A DNA stretch of 64,000 bases from contig NZ_CP042997.1 in NCBI RefSeq assembly GCF_008087625.1, forward strand, positions 8,060,001-8,124,000, in the 5' to 3' direction. The DNA is from Aquisphaera giovannonii. GTDB taxonomy: Bacteria > Planctomycetota > Planctomycetia > Isosphaerales > Isosphaeraceae. Below the pieces are notes generated by a model. The model saw only the letters and a program-made list of their open reading frames with translations. It was not told the origin of the DNA and did not search any database. Shown in pieces: positions 54,838-62,274 of the stretch; the stretch's first letter is position 1; each line of letters starts with the position of its first letter. Position numbers and translations under genes: made by a program.

Positions 54838-56613
54838 TCAGGGATTGGCGAGCTTCACCGGGACCGAGACGGCCCCGAGGATCTTCTTGTCCGCGTCGTC
54901 CTGGACGAAGGCCACGACCGAAAGATCCTTGAACTCGACCTCCGGGAGGGGGTTGGGGAACGGCCGGGTCTTCGCGCTCTTGCTGAGGTATTCCTCGATC
55001 TCTCGCTTCAGGTCGGCCAGGTTGAGCTTCACCTTGACCTCGCCGGAGCCCGAGGAGACATCCTTGCCCTCGACGCCGCCCGGGAAGTCGCGGACGACGT
55101 GGTGGTGATACCTCAGCTTGTTGCCGCCGACGTAGCGGATCGCCTCCTCGGTCAGGGCCAGGCGGAGCCTCGGCTTCGACTTCGCGGCGTCGCCGTCCTG
55201 GTCCTTCTTCTCGGCCGGCGCCCCCGACTTCTTCGAGAGCGTGGCCTCGGCCGCGATGTTCACCACGTCGCCGATCCGGTCCGCCGACAGCTTGATGCTG
55301 GCCCCGCGGGCGCCTTCGAGCTGATTCTCGACGATCTCCTTGAACTCGTTGTACTTGCCCTCGGAGTAGCCCATCGGCCCGCCGCCGCCGGCCTGGGAGT
55401 GGCCGTTGAAGAACGTCGACGGCGTGCCGCGGACCTCGGTGCCGTAGTACTGCTGCCGCGCGATCGAATCCTCATTCGTGAGCGGATCCGGACCGGGGAT
55501 GTGGAGGTGATACTGGAGGCCGATGAACTCCGTGGGCTTGTACGTCGTGAGCAGCCCGTCGAAGGCCACGTCGGCCGCGACGCAGGGCGGGCACTGCGCC
55601 CCGGTGAAGAGCTCCATGAGGACCACGCGGTCCGCCTTGCCGTCCTTGCGGCCCTGGAAGGGCTGCGTCTTGAAGGGGGGCACTTTCTTGTGATACTCCT
55701 CGTCGAGCTGGGCCTCCAGCTTCGCCGAGCGGTCGGCCGCCTCCTTGGCGATGTCGGCCTTCCCCGCGAGCGTCGCGGCCCGGGCCAGGAGCCCGACCAC
55801 CGCCGCCCGTTCCTCCAGGGTGGCCGTCTCGCCCATCTCCTTGTCCACCTTCTGGGCCAGCTCGACGGCCAGGCTTGCGTAGGGCTTGTGCGCGCCGATC
55901 GCCTTGAGGGCCTTCTGGCGGACTGAATTGACCCAGGCGGCGCCGTAGGGCTCGGCCTCACGGGACCAGTCCGCGACGACCTGCTTCACGTCCTCGGCCG
56001 CGAGGCCGGCGTCCTCCGCCGCCTCCAGTAGCGCGCCGTAGAAGAGGTGGAGGGTCGGGCTGCCGGCGTGCTTCCTGATCGACTCCTTCAGCTTCGCAAC
56101 CTTGGTCTTCGGGTCACGGCCCTGAGCCGCGGCGACGTACTCCTTCACCATGTCGCTCTGCGACATCGCGCCCACCTTGTCGGAGGTCGTCCGCTCCAGC
56201 AAGGCCGGATACGGCTCTCCGCGAAACGCGAAGGTGCCGAGGACCTTCCCCGCCGCGGGCCCATCCTTCGCGAGCCTCCCCTCGAACCGGCTCGAGCCCC
56301 CCTGGCCCTTGAGGGTGAAGGCCACCGCATCGGAGTCGGGCTTCGCCGGATCCACGGCGATCTCCGCGTCGTTGCCGAGGACCTGCTTCTGGACGCTGGG
56401 GACCGTCCCCGTCAGCTTGCCGTCCTTCTCCTCGAGCTTGACCACCGCGAATTCGTCGGTGCCGTAGGCCAGGACCACCAGCTTCCAGGTCCCCTCGACG
56501 CCCTTCTTCGGCGGGTCGTCGCCCCTCGTCCCCGGGGACCAGGCGATCACCGCTGCCAGCCCGACGAGGAATGTCGGGACGACCTTCGAAACGACGCGTG
56601 AGGCGATTCTCAT
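54838..56613 (-). CDS. Secreted protein with CPPC thioredoxin-like domain
   Basis: 591 residues from the ATG at 56613 (GAGGGG upstream), with a signal peptide (ASRVVSKVVPTFLVGLAAVI, cleavage near TRGDD). Residues about 35-140 look like a small beta-domain of the type found in planctomycete secreted proteins (GTWKLVVLAYGTDEFAVVKL). Then a helical stretch (about 145-310), then a thioredoxin-like part with Cys341 and Cys344 in LMELFTGAQCPPCVAADVAF and the cis-Pro segment RGTPSTFFNG. The last 160 residues are beta-rich. It may be an envelope thiol-disulfide oxidoreductase. It contrasts with the 13204-15165 protein, which has lost its cysteines. Confidence 0.85.
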   Translation of the reverse strand: MRIASRVVSKVVPTFLVGLAAVIAWSPGTRGDDPPKKGVEGTWKLVVLAYGTDEFAVVKLEEKDGKLTGTVPSVQKQVLGNDAEIAVDPAKPDSDAVAFTLKGQGGSSRFEGRLAKDGPAAGKVLGTFAFRGEPYPALLERTTSDKVGAMSQSDMVKEYVAAAQGRDPKTKVAKLKESIRKHAGSPTLHLFYGALLEAAEDAGLAAEDVKQVVADWSREAEPYGAAWVNSVRQKALKAIGAHKPYASLAVELAQKVDKEMGETATLEERAAVVGLLARAATLAGKADIAKEAADRSAKLEAQLDEEYHKKVPPFKTQPFQGRKDGKADRVVLMELFTGAQCPPCVAADVAFDGLLTTYKPTEFIGLQYHLHIPGPDPLTNEDSIARQQYYGTEVRGTPSTFFNGHSQAGGGGPMGYSEGKYNEFKEIVENQLEGARGASIKLSADRIGDVVNIAAEATLSKKSGAPAEKKDQDGDAAKSKPRLRLALTEEAIRYVGGNKLRYHHHVVRDFPGGVEGKDVSSGSGEVKVKLNLADLKREIEEYLSKSAKTRPFPNPLPEVEFKDLSVVAFVQDDADKKILGAVSVPVKLANP

Positions 56614-56808
56614 GGGTGCAGTCCCCTCAGGTGTGGATACGCGGCCCGCAAGGGAGGCGAGTCGGGCAACGAGCCGGTGGCGTGAATCCGCCGGTGCCGG
56701 CGCAGGACAGAAGGAGTCTACCCGCCCTTCGAGCAGGTCCACAACACGCGCACGGGCACTCCTGCTCGACGACAGGTGCGTTTCGGCCGGTTCGCGAGGG
56801 AGGCGAGA

Positions 56809-57849
56809 TCAGCGGCCCCGCATCAACGCCTCCTCCAGCGTCCGGCCGTCGCGATCCCGGGTGCGTTTCTCGCCGCCGCGATTGCGATAGCGGCGGAGGA
56901 ACTCCCAGATCATGTCGGTCGCGTCCACGCGGCGGTTGTCCGGGCCGAGGAAGCCGGGCACGATCGATCGGCCCCCGGGCCAGTTGTGGCCCTGGCCGTC
57001 GATGAGGTGCGCCGCAAGGAGAGAGCCGCCACGCCCCGGGCCGTATTCGAAGTACATGCCCGTGTCGCGGTGCTCGGTCACGCGGGGCCTCGACGGGCAG
57101 CCGAGCGCCCGCGCCCAGGCGTCCAGCGTGTCCGAGACCGGCGGCGTCGTCCGCTTCCCCCACGGGAGGACCGATATCCCCCCCCGGACCGGCACCAGCG
57201 GGTCGCTCATCCCGGTCAGGAAGAACGTCGGCATGGGGTTCCGGATCCTGGGATTCTTGACCCAGCAGATGCTCCCCACCGCGGCGATCGCCGCGATCCG
57301 ATCCGACAGCTCGGTCGCGAGCCGGAACGTCATCCCCGCCCCGTTCGAGTGCCCCGTAACGTAGATGCGGCTCTCGTCGATGCGATAGAGCCGGGGGAGC
57401 TCATCGAGGAGCGCCCGGAAGAAGGCCACGTCGTCGACCTTCGCCCTCGGCGTGCCCGGGTCGAGTTGCCCCGCATTCCACATCCGGGGGTTGGTGAGGA
57501 AGTCGGCCCCCCGACCCGGGTCCAGCGGCAGGGAGTCCGGCGCCACGGCGAGGAACCCGGCCTCGTCGGCCTTCCGCAGCCATCGGCAACGCTCCAGCAT
57601 GGAGGCCCCGTCGCCGCCCGACCCGTGCAGGACCAGGACCACCGGCAGCGGCCTGCCCGGGTCCTTCGCCGGGAGGTGGGCGACGCAGTTCCACGTGGCA
57701 CCGGCGGCCTTGATCCCGAACGATTGCAAGCCGGGCCGCGTCTCCCGGGCCTTCAGCGGGGCAAGGAGCTGGGCCGCCCGCGCAAGCCTCGCCATCAGGA
57801 TCGACGCCGCAATCGCGGCCTGCACGAGGCGTCGTCGCGGCGGCATCAT
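56809..57849 (-). CDS. PHB depolymerase / LpqC-like esterase, secreted
   Basis: 346 residues with a twin-arginine-like or Sec signal (MMPPRRRLVQAAIAASILMA). The catalytic triad is visible: Ser168 in VTGHSNGAGM, Asp216 in FFLTGMSDPLVP, His288 in DGQGHNWPGG. PVVLVLHGSGGDGASMLERC is the oxyanion strand, and KVDDVAFFRALLDELPRLY is typical of the esterase/PHB depolymerase (LpqC) family. It probably cleaves feruloyl or other short esters, or polyhydroxyalkanoate. It lies 195 bases upstream of the CPPC protein gene on the same strand. Confidence 0.9.
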   Translation of the reverse strand: MMPPRRRLVQAAIAASILMARLARAAQLLAPLKARETRPGLQSFGIKAAGATWNCVAHLPAKDPGRPLPVVLVLHGSGGDGASMLERCRWLRKADEAGFLAVAPDSLPLDPGRGADFLTNPRMWNAGQLDPGTPRAKVDDVAFFRALLDELPRLYRIDESRIYVTGHSNGAGMTFRLATELSDRIAAIAAVGSICWVKNPRIRNPMPTFFLTGMSDPLVPVRGGISVLPWGKRTTPPVSDTLDAWARALGCPSRPRVTEHRDTGMYFEYGPGRGGSLLAAHLIDGQGHNWPGGRSIVPGFLGPDNRRVDATDMIWEFLRRYRNRGGEKRTRDRDGRTLEEALMRGR

Positions 57850-58242
57850 GTCCCGGTGGGCTCCTCGGCCTTCGGTGGCATCGCTCGGCGCGGACCCGGA
57901 TCCTCCCGGATCACGCCGGACCCACGGCGGCCAGAAGATACCTCCGAGCCGCTTTCCCCGCTACGGCGCTTTTCGTGACTTTGATCCCCCAATGCTTACG
58001 CCCACGCCGAGATCCTCCGCTCCGCCGGAGTCGAGCCCGGCCAGCCGAGCGAGCCGTCGATCCTCGTCCGTCCGGCCCCCTCGCATTCCAAGTCCAGGAC
58101 GCCGTCTCGGCCGCGGGGGACCTCGTTGCCCTCCCGCGGCATGAGGCTTGCCGACGATGGGTGGCAGCCCGGTCCGGCCGCTGGGATGATGGCGGAGCGT
58201 GCGGGCAGGACCGGACCCGCCCGACTCGCGAGGGAGCACCAC
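57850..58242. other. 393-bp divergent intergenic region
   Basis: It lies between the esterase gene (minus) and the MFS gene (plus). No gene, repeat or convincing promoter was found. The MFS frame is open back to 58126, but the ATG at 58243 has the ribosome site. An AT-richer spot (57975-57995, GACTTTGATCCCCC) might belong to the esterase promoter. Confidence 0.35.
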
Positions 58243-59589
58243 ATGCCGTCGGAGGATCAGATTGCGGATCGCCCCTCGCCAGGGCCCGCGATGGGGCGGG
58301 CCTTCGCGAGCCGGAATTTCCGGCTGTACTTCGGCGGCCAGGGGATGTCGCTGATCGGCACCTGGATGACCCGCCTGGCGACCGGCTGGCTGGTCTTCCG
58401 GATCGGCGGCGCTTCGGCACCGTGGCTCCTGGGCGCGGTGAGCTTCGCGGGCCTCGCCCCGACGTTCTTCCTCGCGCCGCTGGCGGGGGTCTTCGTGGAC
58501 CGCTGGGACAGGCACCGCGTCCTGGTCGCGACGCAGGTGCTCTCGATGCTCCAGTCCGCCGCGCTCGCCCTCGTCGCCTTCCGCGCCGAGGCCGGCGCGG
58601 CCGCCGTCGCGCTGATCGCGGCCCTGGCGGTGGTCCAGGGGATCATCAACGCCTTCGACATGCCGGCCCGCCAGTCCCTGCTGATCGACATGGTGGAGCG
58701 TCGCGAGGACCTGCCCAACGCGATCGCGCTGAATTCGTCGCTCGTCAACGGCTCCCGCCTGGTCGGCCCGGCGCTCGCGGGGGCCGTGATCGCCGCGGTG
58801 GGCGAGGCCTGGTGCTTCGCGATCGACGCGATCAGCTACCTCGCCGTGATCGCGGCGCTGCGGGCGATGCGGCTGCCGCGGCGGCCGAGGAGGGACGGCG
58901 ACGCCTCCGTGAGGCGGCACCTGGTCGAGGGGGCCCGCTACGCCTTCGGCTTCCCGCCGATCCGCGCCCTCCTGCTGCTGCTCGCCCTCGTCAGCTTCGC
59001 CACGATGCCCCAGAGCGCGCTGCTGCCGATCTTCGCCGCGGACGTGTTCGGGGGCGGGCCGTACACCCTGGGCCTGCTGTCGATGGCCACGGGGCTCGGC
59101 GCGCTCGGCGCCGCGCTCTACCTCGCCTCGCGGACCTCCGTCCTCGGGCTCGGCCGGGTCATCGTCGCGGCGGCCGTCGCGCTGGGGATCGGCCTGGTCG
59201 GGTTCTCGGTGGCGGGGTCGATCTGGCTGGCGGCCCCGCTGATCGCGGTCAGCGGGGCCGGAATTATGATCCAGCTCGCCTCGACGAACACGCTGATCCA
59301 GACGATGGTGGACGAGGACAAGCGGGGCCGCGTCATGGGCTTCTACGGCATGGCCTTCCAGGGCGCCGCCCCGTTCGGCAGCCTGCTGGGCGGCTGGCTG
59401 GCCGGTGTCCTCGGGGTGCGCCTCGTCGTGGCGGGCTCCGGCGTGCTGGTGCTCTGCGGGGCGGCCCTGTTCTGCTCCCAGCTGCCCCGCCTCCGGCGCC
59501 ACACCCGTCCGGTCTACGTCCGGCTGGGCATCCTGCCCCCGGCGGCCCAGGCGGCAACCACGCCCCCGGCGCTGGGCGAGCCGGCGTGA
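58243..59589 (+). CDS. MFS transporter (EntS/drug-exporter type)
   Basis: 448 residues from the ATG at 58243 (GGGAG upstream). Twelve helices are evident. The N-terminal segment FASRNFRLYFGGQGMSLIGTW followed by LATGWLVFRIG is the opening of the enterobactin-exporter/MFS_3 family; the A-loop reads VFVDRWDRHRVL. MPARQSLLIDMVERREDLPN and ALNSSLVNGSRLVGPALAGA in the middle, and DEDKRGRVMGFYGMAFQGAAP in the second half, are also characteristic. It is an inner-membrane proton-driven exporter; the substrate is unknown. Confidence 0.92.
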   Translation: MPSEDQIADRPSPGPAMGRAFASRNFRLYFGGQGMSLIGTWMTRLATGWLVFRIGGASAPWLLGAVSFAGLAPTFFLAPLAGVFVDRWDRHRVLVATQVLSMLQSAALALVAFRAEAGAAAVALIAALAVVQGIINAFDMPARQSLLIDMVERREDLPNAIALNSSLVNGSRLVGPALAGAVIAAVGEAWCFAIDAISYLAVIAALRAMRLPRRPRRDGDASVRRHLVEGARYAFGFPPIRALLLLLALVSFATMPQSALLPIFAADVFGGGPYTLGLLSMATGLGALGAALYLASRTSVLGLGRVIVAAAVALGIGLVGFSVAGSIWLAAPLIAVSGAGIMIQLASTNTLIQTMVDEDKRGRVMGFYGMAFQGAAPFGSLLGGWLAGVLGVRLVVAGSGVLVLCGAALFCSQLPRLRRHTRPVYVRLGILPPAAQAATTPPALGEPA

Positions 59590-59614
59590 AGCCCGTGCCG
59601 CTCGCCTGTCCGGG

Positions 59615-60163
59615 CTAGATCCCCTTCCAGGGGATGTCGGCGACGCCGGCTCGCTGGTTCACGACCCGGGCCATGACGAAGAGCAGGTCGCTCAATCGGT
59701 TCAGGTAGATGAGGACCGCCGAGGGCACCGAGGCGCCGGGGGTCCGGGCGAGGCTGACGACGACCCGCTCGGCGCGGCGGCAGACCGTCCGCGCGAGGTG
59801 CAGGCCGGCCGCCGCCCGGGAGCCGCCCGGCAGGATGAACACGCGGAGCGGCGCGAGCTCGGCGTCGATCGCGTCGATGGCCGTCTCCAGCCGCCGGACG
59901 TGCTCGTCGGCGATCGCGTTGTGGAACCTGCCGGCCGGGTCGGGATCGGCGAGCGCGGAGCCGAGCACGAAGAGCTCGTCCTGGAGGAGGGCGGCCAGCT
60001 CATTCGAGGCCGGGTCCAGCCCGTCGGCCCGCACCTGGCCGAGGACGGCGTTCAGCTCGTCGATCGTGCCGTAGGCCTCGATCCGGAGGTCGTCCTTGGG
60101 CACTCGGCCGCTCCCCAGCAACCCCGTGATCCCCTGGTCGCCGGTCTTGGTATAGATCTTCAA
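59615..60163 (-). CDS. Cob(I)alamin adenosyltransferase (PduO type)
   Basis: 182 residues. KIYTKTGDQGITGLLGSG, RIEAYGTIDELNAVLGQV, ILPGGSRAAAGLHLARTVCR and YLNRLSDLLFVMARVVN are the complete PduO-type set. It transfers the adenosyl group of ATP to cob(I)alamin or a precursor to make coenzyme B12. The gene converges on the MFS gene (25-base gap) and is divergent from the PD40 gene. No other B12 gene is near. Confidence 0.95.
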   Translation of the reverse strand: MKIYTKTGDQGITGLLGSGRVPKDDLRIEAYGTIDELNAVLGQVRADGLDPASNELAALLQDELFVLGSALADPDPAGRFHNAIADEHVRRLETAIDAIDAELAPLRVFILPGGSRAAAGLHLARTVCRRAERVVVSLARTPGASVPSAVLIYLNRLSDLLFVMARVVNQRAGVADIPWKGI

Positions 60164-60202
60164 CGTCCCGATCGCTCCCCTTGGGACCCGCTCGCCGCCG
60201 CC

Positions 60203-60231
60203 TTGGCGGCCGAAATCGCAGTCCCTATACT
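60203..60231 (+). promoter_or_regulatory. Promoter of the PD40-repeat gene
   Basis: TTGGCG (60203-60208), a 17-base spacer and TATACT (60226-60231), about 98 bases upstream of the ATG at 60329. Confidence 0.6.
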
Positions 60232-60328
60232 AGGCTCCACGACCCGCCCCGGGAAGGTGCCCCGGGCCGGCACGGTCCCCCGTCCCCGCCGCGGTGGGCC
60301 CTCCCCCTCGCTGAACGGAGCCCGCCCG

Positions 60329-61402
60329 ATGCCCGCATCCCTCCTGTCGACAGCCCTCGTCACGATCGCCGCGCTGGCGGCCCAGCCGCCCTCGGGCCGG
60401 CCGCTGTCCGCGGAGGAGGTGGCGAAGCTCGAGTCGAAGCACCTGACGAACATCCGCCAGGTGACCTTCGGCTTCTTCCGCGCGGGCGAGGGCTACTTCC
60501 GCCCCGACGGCAAGGGCATCATCTTCCAGGCCGTGCCCCCGCTCCCGGAGTCGGTCCTCCTGGGCCCCGCCGAGAACCAGTACGAGTACCAGATCTACAC
60601 CGCCGAGCTCTCGCCCAATGCGAAGCCGGTGCTCGTCAGCACCGGCAAGGGGGCCTGCACCTGCTCCTTCTACCATCCCGACGGGAAATCGATCCTGTAC
60701 GGCTCGACCCACCTGAACCCCAGCCCGGCCCGGCCCCAGTCGGCCTACGCCCGCTCCGGGAGCCGCTACCGCTGGAGCTTCCCCGAGGGCATGGACATCT
60801 TCCGGGCCGACCCGGACGGCAAGAACCTCGCCCGGATCACCACGGCCGACGGCTACGACGCGGAGGGCAGCTACTCGCCCGACGGCAAGCAGATCATCTT
60901 CACCTCGTTCCGGGACGGCGACGCCGACATCTTCGTCATGGACGCCGACGGCGAGAACGTCCGCCCGGTCGTCAAGGCCAAGGGCTACGACGGGGGCCCG
61001 TTCTTCTCCCCCGACGGCAAGCGGATCATCTACCGGAGCGACCGCAAGGGCAACGACCTGCTCCAGATCTACGTCAACAACCTCGAGGGCACCGCGGAGC
61101 GGGCCCTGACGAGCAACGACGCCGTGAACTGGGGGCCGTTCTGGCACCCGGACAGCACGCACATCGTCTACTCGACGAGCCGCCACGGGCACTCCAACTA
61201 CGAGCTGTACCTGATGAACGTGGACACCGGAGCCGAGGAGCGGCTGACCTACCACGACGGCTTCGACGGCCTCCCGGTCGTCAGCCCCGACGGCAATCAA
61301 CTCATGTGGACCTCGAACGCCCGCGGCACCGACCGCAACAGCCAGCTGTTCATCGCCGATTTCCGGCTTTCTCCAGCCCCCCAGACGGCCGCCGCCCGGT
61401 GA
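60329..61402 (+). CDS. Secreted TolB-like PD40 beta-propeller protein
   Basis: 357 residues with a signal peptide (MPASLLSTALVTIAALAAQP). Six PD40 repeats can be counted by their core: YFRPDGKGIIFQ, YHPDGKSILYGS, YSPDGKQIIFTS, FSPDGKRIIYRS, WHPDSTHIVYST and VSPDGNQLMWTS. Together they form a TolB-type six-bladed propeller. Such domains bind proteins or carbohydrates in the periplasm; no peptidase domain is attached. GGAG is 9 bases before the ATG, and a clear promoter lies at 60203-60231. Confidence 0.9.
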   Translation: MPASLLSTALVTIAALAAQPPSGRPLSAEEVAKLESKHLTNIRQVTFGFFRAGEGYFRPDGKGIIFQAVPPLPESVLLGPAENQYEYQIYTAELSPNAKPVLVSTGKGACTCSFYHPDGKSILYGSTHLNPSPARPQSAYARSGSRYRWSFPEGMDIFRADPDGKNLARITTADGYDAEGSYSPDGKQIIFTSFRDGDADIFVMDADGENVRPVVKAKGYDGGPFFSPDGKRIIYRSDRKGNDLLQIYVNNLEGTAERALTSNDAVNWGPFWHPDSTHIVYSTSRHGHSNYELYLMNVDTGAEERLTYHDGFDGLPVVSPDGNQLMWTSNARGTDRNSQLFIADFRLSPAPQTAAAR

Positions 61403-61448
61403 CCACGGGCGGCCAACGCGTCAGGCCTCTCCACTCGAAGGATGCGAC

Positions 61449-61940
61449 ATGGGCCCGAAAGACGTCCTCCGACGCTCGATCAACGGCAGCGACATGGTGC
61501 TGACGACCTACCTCAGCGACCTCTCCGACGAGGACCTGCTCGTCCGGCCCTTGCCGGGGTTGAACCACATCGCCTGGCAGATGGGCCACATCATCGGCGG
61601 TACCGCGAGGTTCATGGACATGATCGAACCGGGTTCCGCGCCCCCGCTGCCGGAGGGCTTCGCCCAGGCCCACGGCAAGGAAGCCGCGGGCTCGGACGAC
61701 CCCTCGAAGTTCCTCGCCAAGGGCGAGTATCTCCGGCTCTGGACGGCTTACAAGGAGGCCGTGCTCGCGCTGCTGGACCGCATCCCGGAATCGCGGCTCG
61801 ATGAGGAAGATCCGAACAAGTATCCCCCCTTCGCCCCCAACGTGGGCGCGCTATTCGGGATGGCGGCGGCGCACCCGCTCATGCACGCCGGACAGTTCGT
61901 CGCCGTCCGCCGCAAGCTGGGCAAGCCGGTGCTCATCTGA
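61449..61940 (+). CDS. DinB family four-helix-bundle protein
   Basis: 163 residues. The DinB/YfiT-like metal triad is suggested by LNHIAWQMGHIIGGTARFMD (first His on helix 2) and FGMAAAHPLMHAGQFVAVRR (last His pair on helix 4). The rest is helical (LVRPLPGLN; LWTAYKEAVLALLDRIPES). Family members are thiol-S-transferases using bacillithiol or mycothiol, or of unknown role. It follows the PD40 gene by 46 bases and may be co-transcribed. Confidence 0.88.
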   Translation: MGPKDVLRRSINGSDMVLTTYLSDLSDEDLLVRPLPGLNHIAWQMGHIIGGTARFMDMIEPGSAPPLPEGFAQAHGKEAAGSDDPSKFLAKGEYLRLWTAYKEAVLALLDRIPESRLDEEDPNKYPPFAPNVGALFGMAAAHPLMHAGQFVAVRRKLGKPVLI

Positions 61941-61964
61941 TCCGCGAGGCCATCGCCGGGCGGT

Positions 61965-62267
61965 TCACGCCTGCCGGATCTCGGCCGCGATCAGCCGATC
62001 GAGCAGCATGGGGTTCACGACCCCGCGAAACCGCAGCTTGCCGCCCAGCGTGACGACGGGGACCTCGGTGCCGTATTTCGCGACGAGCTCCGGGTCTCCG
62101 TCCACGTCGACCTCGTCGATCGCGAAGCCGTATCGCGCCTGGCGGTCCCGGAGGATGTCCAGCGCCTTGTGGCAGCAGCAGCACTGCTCCCGCGTGTAGA
62201 CCGTGAAGGTCAGGTGGGCGGCCTGGGCGCGGCGGGGGTGGAACAGCCGGGTGAGCAGCGACGTCAT
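61965..62267 (-). CDS. Glutaredoxin-like protein with a CCCC motif
   Basis: 100 residues. A glutaredoxin fold (HLTFTVYTREQCCCCHKALD, then VDVDGDPELVAKYGTEVPVV and LGGKLRFRGVVNPMLLDRL) of the DUF836/glutaredoxin-2-like group. The active site is four successive cysteines, Cys29-32, so CxxC is present with two extra thiols between. The cis-Pro motif EVPVV is kept. The start lies 7 bases downstream of the stop of the molybdopterin oxidoreductase gene on the same strand, suggesting one operon. Confidence 0.9.
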   Translation of the reverse strand: MTSLLTRLFHPRRAQAAHLTFTVYTREQCCCCHKALDILRDRQARYGFAIDEVDVDGDPELVAKYGTEVPVVTLGGKLRFRGVVNPMLLDRLIAAEIRQA

Positions 62268-62274
62268 GGTGGCC

